Source: an uncultured Fidelibacterota bacterium
GTDB lineage: Bacteria > Fidelibacterota > Marinisomatia > Marinisomatales > UBA1611
Reading direction: 5' to 3'
NCBI GenBank assembly: GCA_902611135.1
Contig: CACLYL010000004.1
Span: forward strand, 1-49,634
DNA: 49,634 nt
Each line of letters begins with the position of its first letter. Position 1 is the stretch's first letter. Below, piece by piece: positions 1 through 9,358 of this stretch. The position numbers and the translations under genes were made by a program. A model generated the notes under the pieces. It was given only the letters and a program-made list of their open reading frames with translations. It was not told where the DNA came from and made no database searches.

Positions 1-133
1 TAACACCTTTTTCAGATACTTCATTCTGTGTAGTATGCTTTAACATTTGGTCCTTATTGTCACTAGAGCATCCAGGAATGGTCAAAATAAAAATGAGGAT
101 AGAACAAACATAAATATAATTAGTTACTTTCAT
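1..133 (-). CDS. Lipoprotein N-terminus, runs off the left edge
   Basis: An ATG at 133 on the minus strand opens a frame that stays open to the window edge (44 codons seen). It has a basic start, a hydrophobic core and a lipobox reading LTIPGC with Cys at residue 22, followed by a polar SSDNKDQ linker. This is a textbook type II signal peptide, so the product is exported and lipid-anchored. A TATAAT box at 174-179 on the minus strand could be its -10 element, but no clear -35 is visible. The mature domain lies outside the window, so function is unknown. It may be the missing front of the repeat gene that starts near 846 (see findings). Confidence 0.6.
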   Translation of the reverse strand, partial: MKVTNYIYVCSILIFILTIPGCSSDNKDQMLKHTTQNEVSEKGV

Positions 134-226
134 TTTTCTATTCAGTGGCATTTTAATATAAACAAACTAAAATATTATAGTGTAAATATAGGAAAAAGAT
201 ACCTTTTATTTCAAAAAAAAATAAAC

Positions 227-840
227 CTAATCCCAATCTTCAAATCCGTCTATTGAACATTTTTTTGTGTTTAAAACTTCATGTTCAGCAAAACTTGGAC
301 CAAGATTATTCACAAATGCAACTATACTTAACTCATTTTTATCAAATCCTTCAACGGTAATTAAAAATGTTTCTATGTATTCGCCAGATAAGATCGCCTC
401 AGATGAAATTGGACTACCTTGCGATTCAGTTAATATTAGCCTTAAGGTATGATTATGTGCATATCCTTGTATGGGATCTCCCAATCCAAAAAAGATGGAT
501 GATGTATCTGTATTATAAAAGTTTCGTTGATCAAATCCATAACCAGTTCCTGTTACATTATCTTCAATTAAATATACATTTAATCTTATATCACCTTGTA
601 TCTGTTCATTAAAACCAACATGAACATCAATTTCAGCATTACCATTAGATACATCAGATTTTATAGCTAATCCACAACTAGCAGTTTTTTCCAATTGTAT
701 TGTTGCAATATAATCCCACCATCCCCTATTCATAGAGACGATTGAATTTCCATAATAATCGGTGGTGGCAACAACTCGATCAACCATACCAGATGGGAAA
801 CCGGTATTTTGATATGTATTTATTAAAAAATTAGCATTAA
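227..840 (-). pseudogene. Omp28-like secreted protein, 5'-truncated
   Basis: The frame ends at 227 and reads upstream through NTGFPSGMVDR (about 787-820), which matches the thioredoxin-like GFPS.MVDR region of Omp28-family proteins of Bacteroidota. The rest (about 186 residues) is beta-rich, as in the Omp28 C-terminal half, with GYAHNHTLRLILTE as a landmark. No signal peptide or N-terminal thioredoxin-like half precedes it. Instead the frame runs into the antisense of the repeat gene at about 840-870. The only ATG (787) sits inside the conserved motif, so it is unlikely to be a true start. Family call from motif recall, moderate. The gene is probably broken by rearrangement or by a mis-join. 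Confidence 0.55.
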
Positions 841-845
841 AAGAA

Positions 846-1349
846 TTGAATAAAGATTTATCCAGAGTGGAGGGTGATTTCGATGAGAATGGTGAGAAGG
901 ATGGCGTATGGTCTTACTTTAACAAAAAAGGTATCAAAGAGAAAGAAGTTACTTTTGAAGCTGGCCAAGATTTGGTTCATACATATTTTGACTCGACAGG
1001 TTTGAAAACTAAAGAAGGTAAGATGAAAGATGGAAAAGAAGAAGGTATGTGGTCTTTTTTTGATGAAAAAGGAAATAAAAAAAGAGAAACTGAGCATAAA
1101 GCTGGTAAAGAGGATGGCATTTATTTAATCTATTATGAAAATGGTCAAAAAGAAGCAACAGGTCCCTACACATCAGAGGCAAGAATTGGGAAGTGGACCT
1201 TCTGGCATGACAATGGTAACAAGTGGCAAGAGGGTAGTTATATAAAAGGTTCAAGAGATGGCAAGTGGTCTGTCTGGAAAGTAAACGGAAAGTTGAAGGA
1301 AGATTTAATTTATGATAATGGTGATTTTGTAGAGAGGATTGAGTACTAA
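846..1349 (+). pseudogene. YwqK/MORN-repeat protein, probably 5'-truncated
   Basis: About 167 residues made of repeats of the form G.w..fde.GnkkrE..yk.GkedG, as in YwqK-type antitoxin-annotated proteins, which are usually exported or lipid-anchored in this group. Examples are GMWSFFDEKGNKKRE and GKWTFWHDNGNKWQEGSY. The frame is open from 813 but contains no ATG; only TTG at 846 or GTG at 867 is available, without a ribosome site, and no signal peptide is present. Its 5' end abuts the broken end of the Omp28-like gene on the other strand. It may be a fragment, or could be expressed from TTG as a cytoplasmic protein. No toxin-like neighbour is present, so the antitoxin label should not be taken literally. 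Confidence 0.6.
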
Positions 1350-1418
1350 ATCTCATTTTTATATGCAATATAATTAAAGACAGTTCTTAAATTGTTTTTA
1401 GTTTAAAGTTCCTCTATT

Positions 1419-3206
1419 TTGAGATATCGTTTTAATTATATTTACTTTCTTACCGTTATTATGTTGTACTCTCAGCAAGGTAATTATGTTCGTAAGTCAA
1501 TTAGTTCTCCACGAACAATTTTAATATCGACGAATTCAATAAAAAACCTGGATTTTGATTATAAGTCTTTTGAGCGTTTTTTAAATTTTTACATTGAAGT
1601 TCCAAGATTTGATCAAAATAAACTTCCAGAAAAAGTAAACCAAAATTTTGAAAAAAAAGCAAAATTAATAAATAACTATGATTCTATAAATATTTCTAGG
1701 TTACTGAATAAGACCATTATTAGTGAAATATTAGAAATATTAAATGATCCTGATATACAAAAGAGCAGATTAAAAAATTTTCGAAACGAGTCTCAATTTT
1801 ATTCATTTGCAGATACAAAGGGAAAATCTTTAAATCTTAATTCTGAGGAGCTTAAATCAATGATGAATTCTGCATACATTTACATACCTTATATTTCATC
1901 TGCAAGATCTCATACAAATAGGCAAAGAATTGTTACACAAGATACAATTCTAAAATATAGAAAGGGAGTTAAAATAGAAAAGGTAAAATATGATACATTA
2001 GAGGTTGTAAATAAATATTTGGTTGAAATCAATGGTGGTATAATTTGGTATAGACTAAATATTGATGAAAATGGGAAAACGAAAATTAATATGATTGAAA
2101 ATATCACTGCCAGTTCATCTAGCCACTATAATCCTAATGATTACAATTCTAGAAAAAAATATAGGAGATTTTATTTTGGAAATGATTCTTGGAGAACGTC
2201 TCCTGAACAATACATACAGAATGATGCAATGCTCTCTTTTTGTAAAGAATTAGGCTTAAGAACTAAGAAAATTGAAGATTTTCAATTATCAGCTCAGATT
2301 ATAGAAGCGAATAAAAGGACATATGGAATAGATATTGGAAGAGCAGAAGGATTAAATCTTGATGATGGATTTTATATTTATGATCTTGAAGAAGATATAA
2401 ATGGAAATGAAATTGAGCAAAAAATAGGATATGCTAGAGTAATAAAAACCGGCAATAACTTAGAAAATCCAAATGACCTTAGCTATATAAAACAAATTAT
2501 GGGACCGATTGTAGCTGAGGGGTCCTATATTAGAGAACATACAAAGCTCGGACTATCTCTCGATGTCCAAATAGGTAGATCTTCCGATGTATGGATTAAA
2601 CCCAAACATACCTCGCTCACATTTGCCGATATTGATCAAAATATTATAGAAAAGGATGTCAAAAACATTTCAACTTTCGCAATTGGCTTATCTTATAATA
2701 TTGCAGCGATAATAAATTTAACACAGTCATATATTAAATTAGAATTTGGACTTGGATTCCCACATGGGCAAAAAGTCAGTGATGATTTTGGAAATGGAAA
2801 AATGTATATATTATCTCCTTATTTAAATCTTAAAAAGAGATTTGGTAGTAGATTGTTTAACGGAATTCAATTAGGTGCTGGCTTTGATAATTTATTTATC
2901 TCTGATTCAACAGAAATATATGACTATGCCTTTAATATTTTTTCAACAAACTTTAAAGTTGAAAATGAAATTGGATTTTATATAAATCCTGAACTGGTAA
3001 TCATATTCTCATCCCATTATAAAACCAATATCTATCCGCTTTCTGTAAATTTAAGTCTTCATGATAAAAATTATAAAAATAATAATAGTTATCTTTTTAA
3101 CGACTTTTATTTAGGTGGAATTTCTATTAATATTGGGATGATTTATGAAATTAAAAATATTGGAACTAACATTTTTGGTCGATTAGACCCCCTTAAAGTA
3201 TATTAG
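1419..3206 (+). CDS. Secreted outer-membrane protein with FlgT-C-like module and beta-barrel end
   Basis: 595 residues. The TTG at 1419 gives a signal peptide (RFNYIYFLTVIMLYSQQ) like those of its neighbours; the next ATG (1461) would destroy it. Residues about 40-290 are an unrecognised mixed region. Residues about 295-375 read GIDIGRAEGLNLDDGFYIYD ... IGYARVIKTG ... GSYI, which resembles the small C-terminal beta module of FlgT-like proteins (a sequence-pattern inference). From about 375 to the end, alternating aromatic/polar strands (LGLSLDVQIGRS, FAIGLSYNIAAI, LEFGLGFP, LGGISINIGMIY) suggest an outer-membrane beta-barrel. First gene of a three-gene run with the next two. Function unknown. 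Confidence 0.6.
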   Translation: MRYRFNYIYFLTVIMLYSQQGNYVRKSISSPRTILISTNSIKNLDFDYKSFERFLNFYIEVPRFDQNKLPEKVNQNFEKKAKLINNYDSINISRLLNKTIISEILEILNDPDIQKSRLKNFRNESQFYSFADTKGKSLNLNSEELKSMMNSAYIYIPYISSARSHTNRQRIVTQDTILKYRKGVKIEKVKYDTLEVVNKYLVEINGGIIWYRLNIDENGKTKINMIENITASSSSHYNPNDYNSRKKYRRFYFGNDSWRTSPEQYIQNDAMLSFCKELGLRTKKIEDFQLSAQIIEANKRTYGIDIGRAEGLNLDDGFYIYDLEEDINGNEIEQKIGYARVIKTGNNLENPNDLSYIKQIMGPIVAEGSYIREHTKLGLSLDVQIGRSSDVWIKPKHTSLTFADIDQNIIEKDVKNISTFAIGLSYNIAAIINLTQSYIKLEFGLGFPHGQKVSDDFGNGKMYILSPYLNLKKRFGSRLFNGIQLGAGFDNLFISDSTEIYDYAFNIFSTNFKVENEIGFYINPELVIIFSSHYKTNIYPLSVNLSLHDKNYKNNNSYLFNDFYLGGISINIGMIYEIKNIGTNIFGRLDPLKVY

Positions 3207-3262
3207 TATTATGCGCCTAAAAACTGAAATAGTCAACAATGTAGTTCAAATGAGATTATAAT

Positions 3263-4531
3263 ATGTATAAGTTTTACTGTACATTTTTTTTATCACTAAA
3301 TTTTTTCTTTAGCCAAGAGCCAATTTCAAAACAAGCTACTTTAATCGAAACGATTTCCTCATCCGAAGTAATGGTCGAATCGGTCGGGATATACTATGGA
3401 AAAGGAAAAAAAAATAGACACAAAAGAAAAGATATAAAAAAAAATGGGCTCATAAATGCGTTAGCCGATGCAAGAAAGTCTTGTATTTATTTCATTTTAT
3501 TTGGAAGTAATGATCCTTTATTAGCTTCGGATGAGATTGTCTTAAAGTATAAAAATCATAAAGATTTCTTTTTTAGCTCTTCGAACGTCTCAAGATATAT
3601 TACATATGAAGACTCTAAGATTATTAAAAAGGTCACGATAGATAATGGAACCGGGCTAAAAGTAACCAAACGTTTTAAGGTTAATAAAAAATACCTTTTG
3701 AATGATCTAGAAGAGAAGGAAATCTTAATTAGTAACCAAAAGTTATCAAAAATGTTAGGAAACCCTTTTATTTTAGTTTTACCAAGCGTGAAAAAGGGTC
3801 TCAGTCCCATACTAGCTTTAAGTGCTGACAAGTATCTTAAACATTCAGCTACAGTAATCGAGAGTTATTTAACCTCTAGAAATTTTGATGTTGTTGTTTC
3901 GGAACAAGTTGAAGTTATTGAGAACCTCAACAATGCTCAGGCATCCCTTGGTGATCAAGGTGAGGATCTTGCTTACCAACTTGCTTTATCTATTGGAAGC
4001 GATATCTACTTTCAATTTTCTGGAAAATTTGAAGATGGCAGTTATGGAACCAATAAATATTCAATTACAATTCGAGTTTTTGAGACTACAACAGGCAGAT
4101 TATTGGGTTCAGAAACGGGCTATAGCAAATCACGAAAAGCAGAAAAAATGCTTAATATTGAAGAGGCCATAAATGATGCAATAGATAAGGTAATAACTAA
4201 GGTTATTAATTATTGGAATTTAGATTTACAGAATGGAATTCAGTATAAAACAATTATTCAAATTTCCTCCGAATTTGATAATGAAGAGATTGAAGAAATT
4301 CAATTTAGTCTAATGGATGCAATGGATAACATGGTCAATGAATCAAAAGAAAATATTATAACTGATGAAACAATGGATTACGTTATATGGTGCGATCCCA
4401 TAAAATATAATAAGACTTCAAAGGTATATAGAACTTTAAAAAGTAACTTTAATAAAAAGTCAAATTTAGGTACCTTAAAAAAGATAAATATCAATAGAAA
4501 AATACTTCTTTTAAAAATCGATAATGACTAA
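3263..4531 (+). CDS. Secreted TolB/CsgG-like (DUF6175-like) protein
   Basis: 422 residues with a signal peptide ending FFFSQE near residue 18. Residues about 165-330 (FILVLPSVKKG ... SATVIESYLTSRNFDVV ... YQLALSIGSDIYFQFSG ... VFETTTGRLLGSETGYS) have the pattern of the TolB N-terminal/CsgG-like fold: a strand, a helix-forming segment, a low-similarity linker, then 'A...gaD....G', then a strand describing an added-on property 'TG.llgs.t'. DUF6175 proteins of Bacteroidota look similar. Lies 56 bases after the barrel protein and overlaps the LPP20-like gene by 8 bases, so the three are probably co-translated. Periplasmic or outer-membrane-associated; exact role unknown. Confidence 0.6.
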   Translation: MYKFYCTFFLSLNFFFSQEPISKQATLIETISSSEVMVESVGIYYGKGKKNRHKRKDIKKNGLINALADARKSCIYFILFGSNDPLLASDEIVLKYKNHKDFFFSSSNVSRYITYEDSKIIKKVTIDNGTGLKVTKRFKVNKKYLLNDLEEKEILISNQKLSKMLGNPFILVLPSVKKGLSPILALSADKYLKHSATVIESYLTSRNFDVVVSEQVEVIENLNNAQASLGDQGEDLAYQLALSIGSDIYFQFSGKFEDGSYGTNKYSITIRVFETTTGRLLGSETGYSKSRKAEKMLNIEEAINDAIDKVITKVINYWNLDLQNGIQYKTIIQISSEFDNEEIEEIQFSLMDAMDNMVNESKENIITDETMDYVIWCDPIKYNKTSKVYRTLKSNFNKKSNLGTLKKININRKILLLKIDND

Positions 4532-6158
4532 GTCTACCTTAAAGTTTCTTAACTGTTTTCTTTTTTTTATTTTATCCTCTGATCAAATTTTAGAAGCAGA
4601 TGAGCCTAGTTGGTTCCTTAGTTCCGATATTGAGGGTTATCCAAAGAATGAATTTTACATAGGTGTTGGATCGGGCTTAACCTTAAATAAAGCTTTAGAA
4701 CAAGCACAAAATATAATTGCAACTCAGATTCAAGTTTCAATTGAATCATCAATTGAGACAAGATTAAGATCCATAACTGATGGCGATGATGAGTATTATT
4801 CAGACGCGTATTTTCAAAACATAAAAACCACTACAAATTTATCAATTAACGGAATAGAAATTATTGACAGGGAAAAAAATAAACTAAAACACTACGTCTT
4901 AACTGTCCTTAATAAACAAAGATTTCAAAGTGCTTTAAAAGCTGAGCTTTATGAACTTAATCGAGCTGTGAGGCGTTATCAAAAAATGGCTGAGAGTGCA
5001 TTACTAGAAAATAATATTATAGAGGCAATTATTTATTACAGTAAGGTCAAAGAAATTATACCCCATTTTTTATCAAAAAAAACCTTCTATAATTCTATTG
5101 CATTAAATCCTTTTATGGATTTGGAGAGTAAAACCCTAAATGATGTATCAGATGAGATGCGAAAAGTAATCTCTAAAATAAAGCTAAAAGTCTTAGTTGG
5201 GGATAAACAATATGCATTGGTAGGTAGAATGTTACCTAAAGAAGTGAAGATTCTTGCGTATTACAAAAATGAGAATAGTCCAATACCTGGAATGCCATTG
5301 GTAATAAAAAATAATTCTCGTGGAACTATTCAAGAGGGTTTAACAGATGAAAAGGGGATCTATAGTTCGAGATTTTGGGCAATCTCATATGGAAGCAGTG
5401 AGGAAGTTTTACTTGTTTTTCCAAATCTCTCGGCTTTTACAAAACAATTTGAAGACCTTCCTACTAAAACATCAGTGAAAATTAAATATACGATTATTAA
5501 AAATCCGCCGATGGCTTTTAATTTATCTATACAAAACTCTGAGGGTATAATTCTCCACAAGGTTGAAAATAAAGTATTAAGAAGCCTACAAAAACTTGGT
5601 CACTATTTATCGGAGGATGCTGATCTGAATCTACATGGTAGTGCCAGCGTAGTTGACAAAAAGGAAATTGAAGGAAAAAATGGATTACAATTCCTAGTTA
5701 AATCTGAATTAGATTTGAATTTAACGTTGAATAAAAACGGCTCTAGGTTGGCTAGTTTTACAATTGTTGGCAAAGGTGTATCAAAGAATAGTTATGAAGA
5801 ATCAATTGAAAAATCGTTCAAAAAATTTAAAATTGGGCAAAGGGATCTTGCCAACATAATCGAGAGTTCAAAGGGCAAGATAAATGAACTTCTATTTGAA
5901 AAATCAAAGTTAAATTTTGAAAAAGGAAATAATGCTTTCAAGGAAAAAAACTATTTGGAATCTATGAAATTCTACTCTGAGGTTACGGTTGATCAGATTT
6001 TGGTTGATAAAGCAATTATTCAAATTGCTAAAATCCAGCAGAAATTAAATCTTAAAGAAAAAAAGAAACCAAATAAAAAGCCATCAAATTGGCATAGAAG
6101 TGATTCCATAGATATTTCGAAAGCAAGAGAGAGAGCAATAGATATTATTAAAAACTAA
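4524..6158 (+). CDS. LPP20-like exported protein with TPR-like segments
   Basis: 544 residues. A short N-terminal hydrophobic segment (FLNCFLFFILSSDQILEA) is the signal peptide; no lipobox is evident. Residues about 27-140 (PSWFLSSDIEGYPKNEFYIG, then VGSGLTLNKALEQAQNIIAT) match the LPP20/FlgT-N pattern 'P.W......yvGvG....l..A...A...ia'. A helical segment at about 145-190 and another at about 470-505 (FEKGNNAFKEKNYLESMKFY) look TPR-like. The middle holds two beta-sandwich-like stretches, including a carboxypeptidase-regulatory-like part (GTIQEGLTDEKGIYSSRF). Translationally coupled to the upstream TolB-like gene. Proteins with LPP20 modules often sit at the outer membrane as assembly or accessory factors; its partner here is unknown. 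Confidence 0.65.
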   Translation: MTKSTLKFLNCFLFFILSSDQILEADEPSWFLSSDIEGYPKNEFYIGVGSGLTLNKALEQAQNIIATQIQVSIESSIETRLRSITDGDDEYYSDAYFQNIKTTTNLSINGIEIIDREKNKLKHYVLTVLNKQRFQSALKAELYELNRAVRRYQKMAESALLENNIIEAIIYYSKVKEIIPHFLSKKTFYNSIALNPFMDLESKTLNDVSDEMRKVISKIKLKVLVGDKQYALVGRMLPKEVKILAYYKNENSPIPGMPLVIKNNSRGTIQEGLTDEKGIYSSRFWAISYGSSEEVLLVFPNLSAFTKQFEDLPTKTSVKIKYTIIKNPPMAFNLSIQNSEGIILHKVENKVLRSLQKLGHYLSEDADLNLHGSASVVDKKEIEGKNGLQFLVKSELDLNLTLNKNGSRLASFTIVGKGVSKNSYEESIEKSFKKFKIGQRDLANIIESSKGKINELLFEKSKLNFEKGNNAFKEKNYLESMKFYSEVTVDQILVDKAIIQIAKIQQKLNLKEKKKPNKKPSNWHRSDSIDISKARERAIDIIKN

Positions 6159-6225
6159 ATTAGTAGAATTTGTTTATATTTATTTTTCTGTTTCTAATAT
6201 ATCTTTTTTGCTTTGATTAATTATT

Positions 6226-6250
6226 TTAGAAATATTTCTAAGTTTTTTTT
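6226..6250 (+). terminator. Rho-independent terminator after the FlgT-like trio
   Basis: A perfect 16-base palindrome, TTAGAAATATTTCTAA, at 6226-6241 is followed at once by a run of eight T after one G. It lies between the end of the LPP20-like gene (6158) and the lipoprotein hydrolase (6298), separating the two transcription units. The stem is AT-only apart from two G-C pairs, so it may be weak. Confidence 0.5.
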
Positions 6251-6297
6251 CCTTTTATAGAAATGTGGTAACTAAAAGTAACGGAGAAGTTTATACC

Positions 6298-7428
6298 ATG
6301 AATTATTTTTGTCTAATAGCTTTTATTCTTTTCTTGAATAATTGCTCTGTGAAAAAGGATAAACATCTCACAAAGATTGACGCCATCAATTTAGCGAGCA
6401 CCATTTATAAAGAATTCAAACTAGATATAATGAAAAATAAATTAAATTCTATGGAAAAAGGGGTCGTCAAGGTGAATCGAAAATCGATGAAATTTGACTT
6501 TAAGTATTTTGGTGAAAAACCGATAAATGGGTGGAGTATGTATCTGTCTTTGCATGGTGGAGGAGGCGTACCAGACTCTGTAAACGAAAATGCATGGCTA
6601 AGACACAAATCGTTATATGAAGTTAAAGAGGGAATTTATTTAACTCCGAGATCACCATCAAATACATGGAATATGTGGCACCAGGGTCATGTTGACACTT
6701 TAATTGATGAATTAATTAAAAATATGATTGCTATATATGAAGTAAACTCTAACAGAGTTTTTTTAATGGGATATTCAGCAGGCGGTGATGGTGTTTACCA
6801 ACTCGCACCAAGGATGGCAGATAGATTAGCTGGTGCTGCAATGATGGCTGGACATCCAAATGAAGCATCACCACTAGGATTAAGAAATATTGGATTTACA
6901 TTGCATATGGGGGAGCAAGATTCAATGTACAATAGGAATCTGGTTGCTGTCCAATGGGGTAACATGTTAGGTGAGTTACGAAATAAAGATCCATTTGGAT
7001 ATAAACATTTTGTTAAAATTCATAAAAATATGGGGCATTGGATGGGTGGATTAGATACATCTGGTATTCGTTGGATTTCTCAATTTGAACGAAATCCATA
7101 CCCTAAAAAAGTTGCTTGGAGACAAGATGATGTTTTAAATAAACGATATTATTGGTTGAAAAATAACAATCCTAGTGAGGGGGACACACTGATAGTATCT
7201 ATCTTAGAGCAAACCATAACTGTTGAAAAAACAAATATTCCAAATTTTACAGTTTATTTGAATGATGATTTAGTTAATATGGATCAAATTGTCAGTGTAA
7301 GTTATAATAAAAAAGAAATTTATAAAGGACATGTTAAAAGAGATAGTAACATTATTAGAGAATCCACCATAGAGCATGGAGACCCCCAATCAGTGTATTT
7401 TGGAGAAATTGAAATAAATATTAATTGA
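6298..7428 (+). CDS. Lipoprotein alpha/beta hydrolase (esterase-like)
   Basis: 376 residues from the ATG at 6298, chosen over the upstream GTG (6265) because of the GGAG ribosome site at about 6281 and a clean lipoprotein signal (FILFLNNC, Cys about 15). It has an oxyanion-type LHGGGG motif at about residue 90, nucleophile elbow GYSAGG (Ser about 160), a candidate acid Asp in GEQDS (about 207) and a candidate His in KNMGHW (about 246), the expected order for a serine alpha/beta hydrolase of the esterase/phospholipase-like group. A beta-rich C-terminal tail of about 100 residues follows. Anchored in the envelope facing out of the cytoplasm. Substrate unknown. It overlaps or abuts the sialidase-like gene downstream, suggesting a shared transcript. 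Confidence 0.75.
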   Translation: MNYFCLIAFILFLNNCSVKKDKHLTKIDAINLASTIYKEFKLDIMKNKLNSMEKGVVKVNRKSMKFDFKYFGEKPINGWSMYLSLHGGGGVPDSVNENAWLRHKSLYEVKEGIYLTPRSPSNTWNMWHQGHVDTLIDELIKNMIAIYEVNSNRVFLMGYSAGGDGVYQLAPRMADRLAGAAMMAGHPNEASPLGLRNIGFTLHMGEQDSMYNRNLVAVQWGNMLGELRNKDPFGYKHFVKIHKNMGHWMGGLDTSGIRWISQFERNPYPKKVAWRQDDVLNKRYYWLKNNNPSEGDTLIVSILEQTITVEKTNIPNFTVYLNDDLVNMDQIVSVSYNKKEIYKGHVKRDSNIIRESTIEHGDPQSVYFGEIEININ

Positions 7429-8549
7429 AAATTTTAATGTATTTAATTTCAAATAAATTTTATCTACCTCTCATTTTTTTAATTCTTTTGAATAACTTAT
7501 TTGCGTTTGAGTACAAAGTTAATATAATTCAAAGCAAAATAGTTTATAAAGAAAAGGGTATTTATGCCTGCTTTCCAAATATTTTTACAATCAAAGATAC
7601 TATTATAATTGGTTTTAGTACTCGAATAACATCCTCCCATTATGATAAAGAAGGTGGAGGAAAACGGTACATATCAACGGATAATGGCTCTACATGGTAT
7701 GAAACCAAACAAAATCATATTTATCCAGGTTATAAAAATTTAGAGGGTAACTATACAATAACCGTTCCCAAAAACTGGAGAAAAATTAATAAAGAAGATT
7801 TGCAAAAAAAAAAGAGTGAATCAATTACCATTAAAGTATCAAATGGTTTCTTTTGGGAATCTATAGGTATATATCAAAAAACAATAAATTCCAAAGGCCT
7901 TCAAATCTCTTCAAAAACCATCCAGTTGCCTAAACATTCACTATTGATGGGAACAAATCTATCATCCTATCATAGAAGAGATGATGGAGCAAGACTGATA
8001 GGTCTTTTTGGTAAACTAAGTAATCAACAAAAAGAGAATCAAATTTTTATTTTACAATCTTTCAACGACGGCAAAAAATGGACATTCATTAAACCTTATA
8101 GTGATCCTGGCAAAATTGGTAATATCGGCTTGGGAGAGACAGCATTAATTGAGACTGAAAAAAATGTAATTATTGGAATATCGAGAGGGTCAGATGGATA
8201 TTTGTATAGTTCTCATTCAAAAAATTTCGGATCTAATTGGAGCAATCCAATGAAAATGAATATATGGGGGTATCCTGCAAATCTAATTAAGTTAAATAAA
8301 AAGCTTTTGGTTTGTACTTACGGGTATAGAAAAAGTCCAATTGGAATTAGAGCTTTAATTTTAGATTCTGAAACATTAGAACCTAAGTCCAAAGAGTTCA
8401 TTTTGCGAGATGATGGTAAAGGAAATCCATATGATACTGGATATCCTATGACAATAAATTTAAAAGAAAACACTTTTTTAACTTGCTATTACTTTACATC
8501 TGCGGATAACATTACCCATATTGCAACGACAAAATGGGAAATTATTTAA
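7425..8549 (+). CDS. Secreted BNR-repeat (sialidase-like) beta-propeller
   Basis: 374 residues from TTG 7425 (overlapping the previous stop), or 370 from ATG 7437; both give a signal peptide ending NNLFA. Asp-box repeats S.D.G..W are visible: STDNGSTW (about residue 88), SFNDGKKW (about 210) and a weaker SKNFGSNW (about 267). These mark the six-bladed propeller shared by sialidases and related glycosidases or glycan-binding proteins. The GFSTRI segment near residue 60 could carry one of the arginines of the sialidase triad, but I cannot place all three or the Tyr/Glu pair. Sialidase function is therefore likely by family but not proven. Neighbouring lipoprotein hydrolase suggests a joint role in processing an acylated or glycosylated substrate. 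Confidence 0.65.
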   Translation: MKILMYLISNKFYLPLIFLILLNNLFAFEYKVNIIQSKIVYKEKGIYACFPNIFTIKDTIIIGFSTRITSSHYDKEGGGKRYISTDNGSTWYETKQNHIYPGYKNLEGNYTITVPKNWRKINKEDLQKKKSESITIKVSNGFFWESIGIYQKTINSKGLQISSKTIQLPKHSLLMGTNLSSYHRRDDGARLIGLFGKLSNQQKENQIFILQSFNDGKKWTFIKPYSDPGKIGNIGLGETALIETEKNVIIGISRGSDGYLYSSHSKNFGSNWSNPMKMNIWGYPANLIKLNKKLLVCTYGYRKSPIGIRALILDSETLEPKSKEFILRDDGKGNPYDTGYPMTINLKENTFLTCYYFTSADNITHIATTKWEII

Positions 8550-8550
8550 C

Positions 8551-9351
8551 ATGGAAATACAATTAATTGGAAAAATATTTACGAATCCCCTGGTCTTTAT
8601 TTTCTCAATTATCATTTTCTTAAGCTTTAAAGCGTCACTTAATGTAAAAATTAAATTCCCTATTTTGATTTTTATCTATCTTTTTTCAATCCCCTTAACC
8701 TCAAACACCCTACTAAACATTTGGTCAAAAGTTGATACAATTAAGAAAAATGAGAAATATTTCTCAGCAATCGTTCTTGCTGGAGGATTGGATTATAATT
8801 GGCATTTTAGGCAAGAAATCGAAAATCCATATAAAATAAATTTTGATAACTTTACAAAATTTAAAAATTCTGAAGAGCGAATATTTGCAGGAATTGGGGT
8901 TGTAAAAAAAGGTATTGCGAATAATTTACTCCATTCAAACTGGGTTCCAAAGCTTAAGCATAAAGGGGAGATTCATAATTATAATGTAAGTTTAAAATTA
9001 AAAAGGTTTGCAGTTGAAAAAGGTCTGCCTAAAAGAAAATTTAAGATTTACGGAAATAAAGTTAAGAGAACTTTGGATGAAGCATCAGAATTAAAAAAGT
9101 ATCTAGGGAAAAATTCAGCAAATAGGTTACTATTAATCACAAGCCAAAGCCATATGAGAAGAGCATTAGCTATTTTCCAAAAGAGAGGTATTTATGTCGA
9201 TTGTATGTCAGTCGAAAAGGTAGACACTATAATGAATTCTATTCAAAGAACTAAGAACTATATACCAAGCGTTGAGGGATTATTTGGTATGAGAACCTTT
9301 TTGTATGAATTTATTGGATATATTGGTTATTGGCTGTTAGACGATATATAA
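8551..9351 (+). CDS. DUF218 (YdcF/SanA/ElyC-like) membrane protein
   Basis: 266 residues from the ATG right after the preceding stop; the frame extends further upstream but only as overlap. Two N-terminal membrane segments (LVFIFSIIIFLSF and FPILIFIYLFSIPL) precede a DUF218 domain at about 75-255: AIVLAGGLD, a helix with RIFAGIGVVKKG, KRTLDEASELK (the usual 'nT.eeA' site), and LLITSQSHMRRALAIFQKRG (the usual 'vTs..Hm.RA' site). ElyC and SanA of this family affect envelope integrity in enterobacteria; the chemistry is unknown. Cytoplasmic membrane, catalytic-like domain probably periplasmic. Confidence 0.75.
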   Translation: MEIQLIGKIFTNPLVFIFSIIIFLSFKASLNVKIKFPILIFIYLFSIPLTSNTLLNIWSKVDTIKKNEKYFSAIVLAGGLDYNWHFRQEIENPYKINFDNFTKFKNSEERIFAGIGVVKKGIANNLLHSNWVPKLKHKGEIHNYNVSLKLKRFAVEKGLPKRKFKIYGNKVKRTLDEASELKKYLGKNSANRLLLITSQSHMRRALAIFQKRGIYVDCMSVEKVDTIMNSIQRTKNYIPSVEGLFGMRTFLYEFIGYIGYWLLDDI

Positions 9352-9358
9352 ATAAACT

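Noticed and set aside
4524-6158. Flagellar operon
   Set aside because: Only the modular resemblance to FlgT is present; no flagellar hook, rod, ring or motor gene is in the window.
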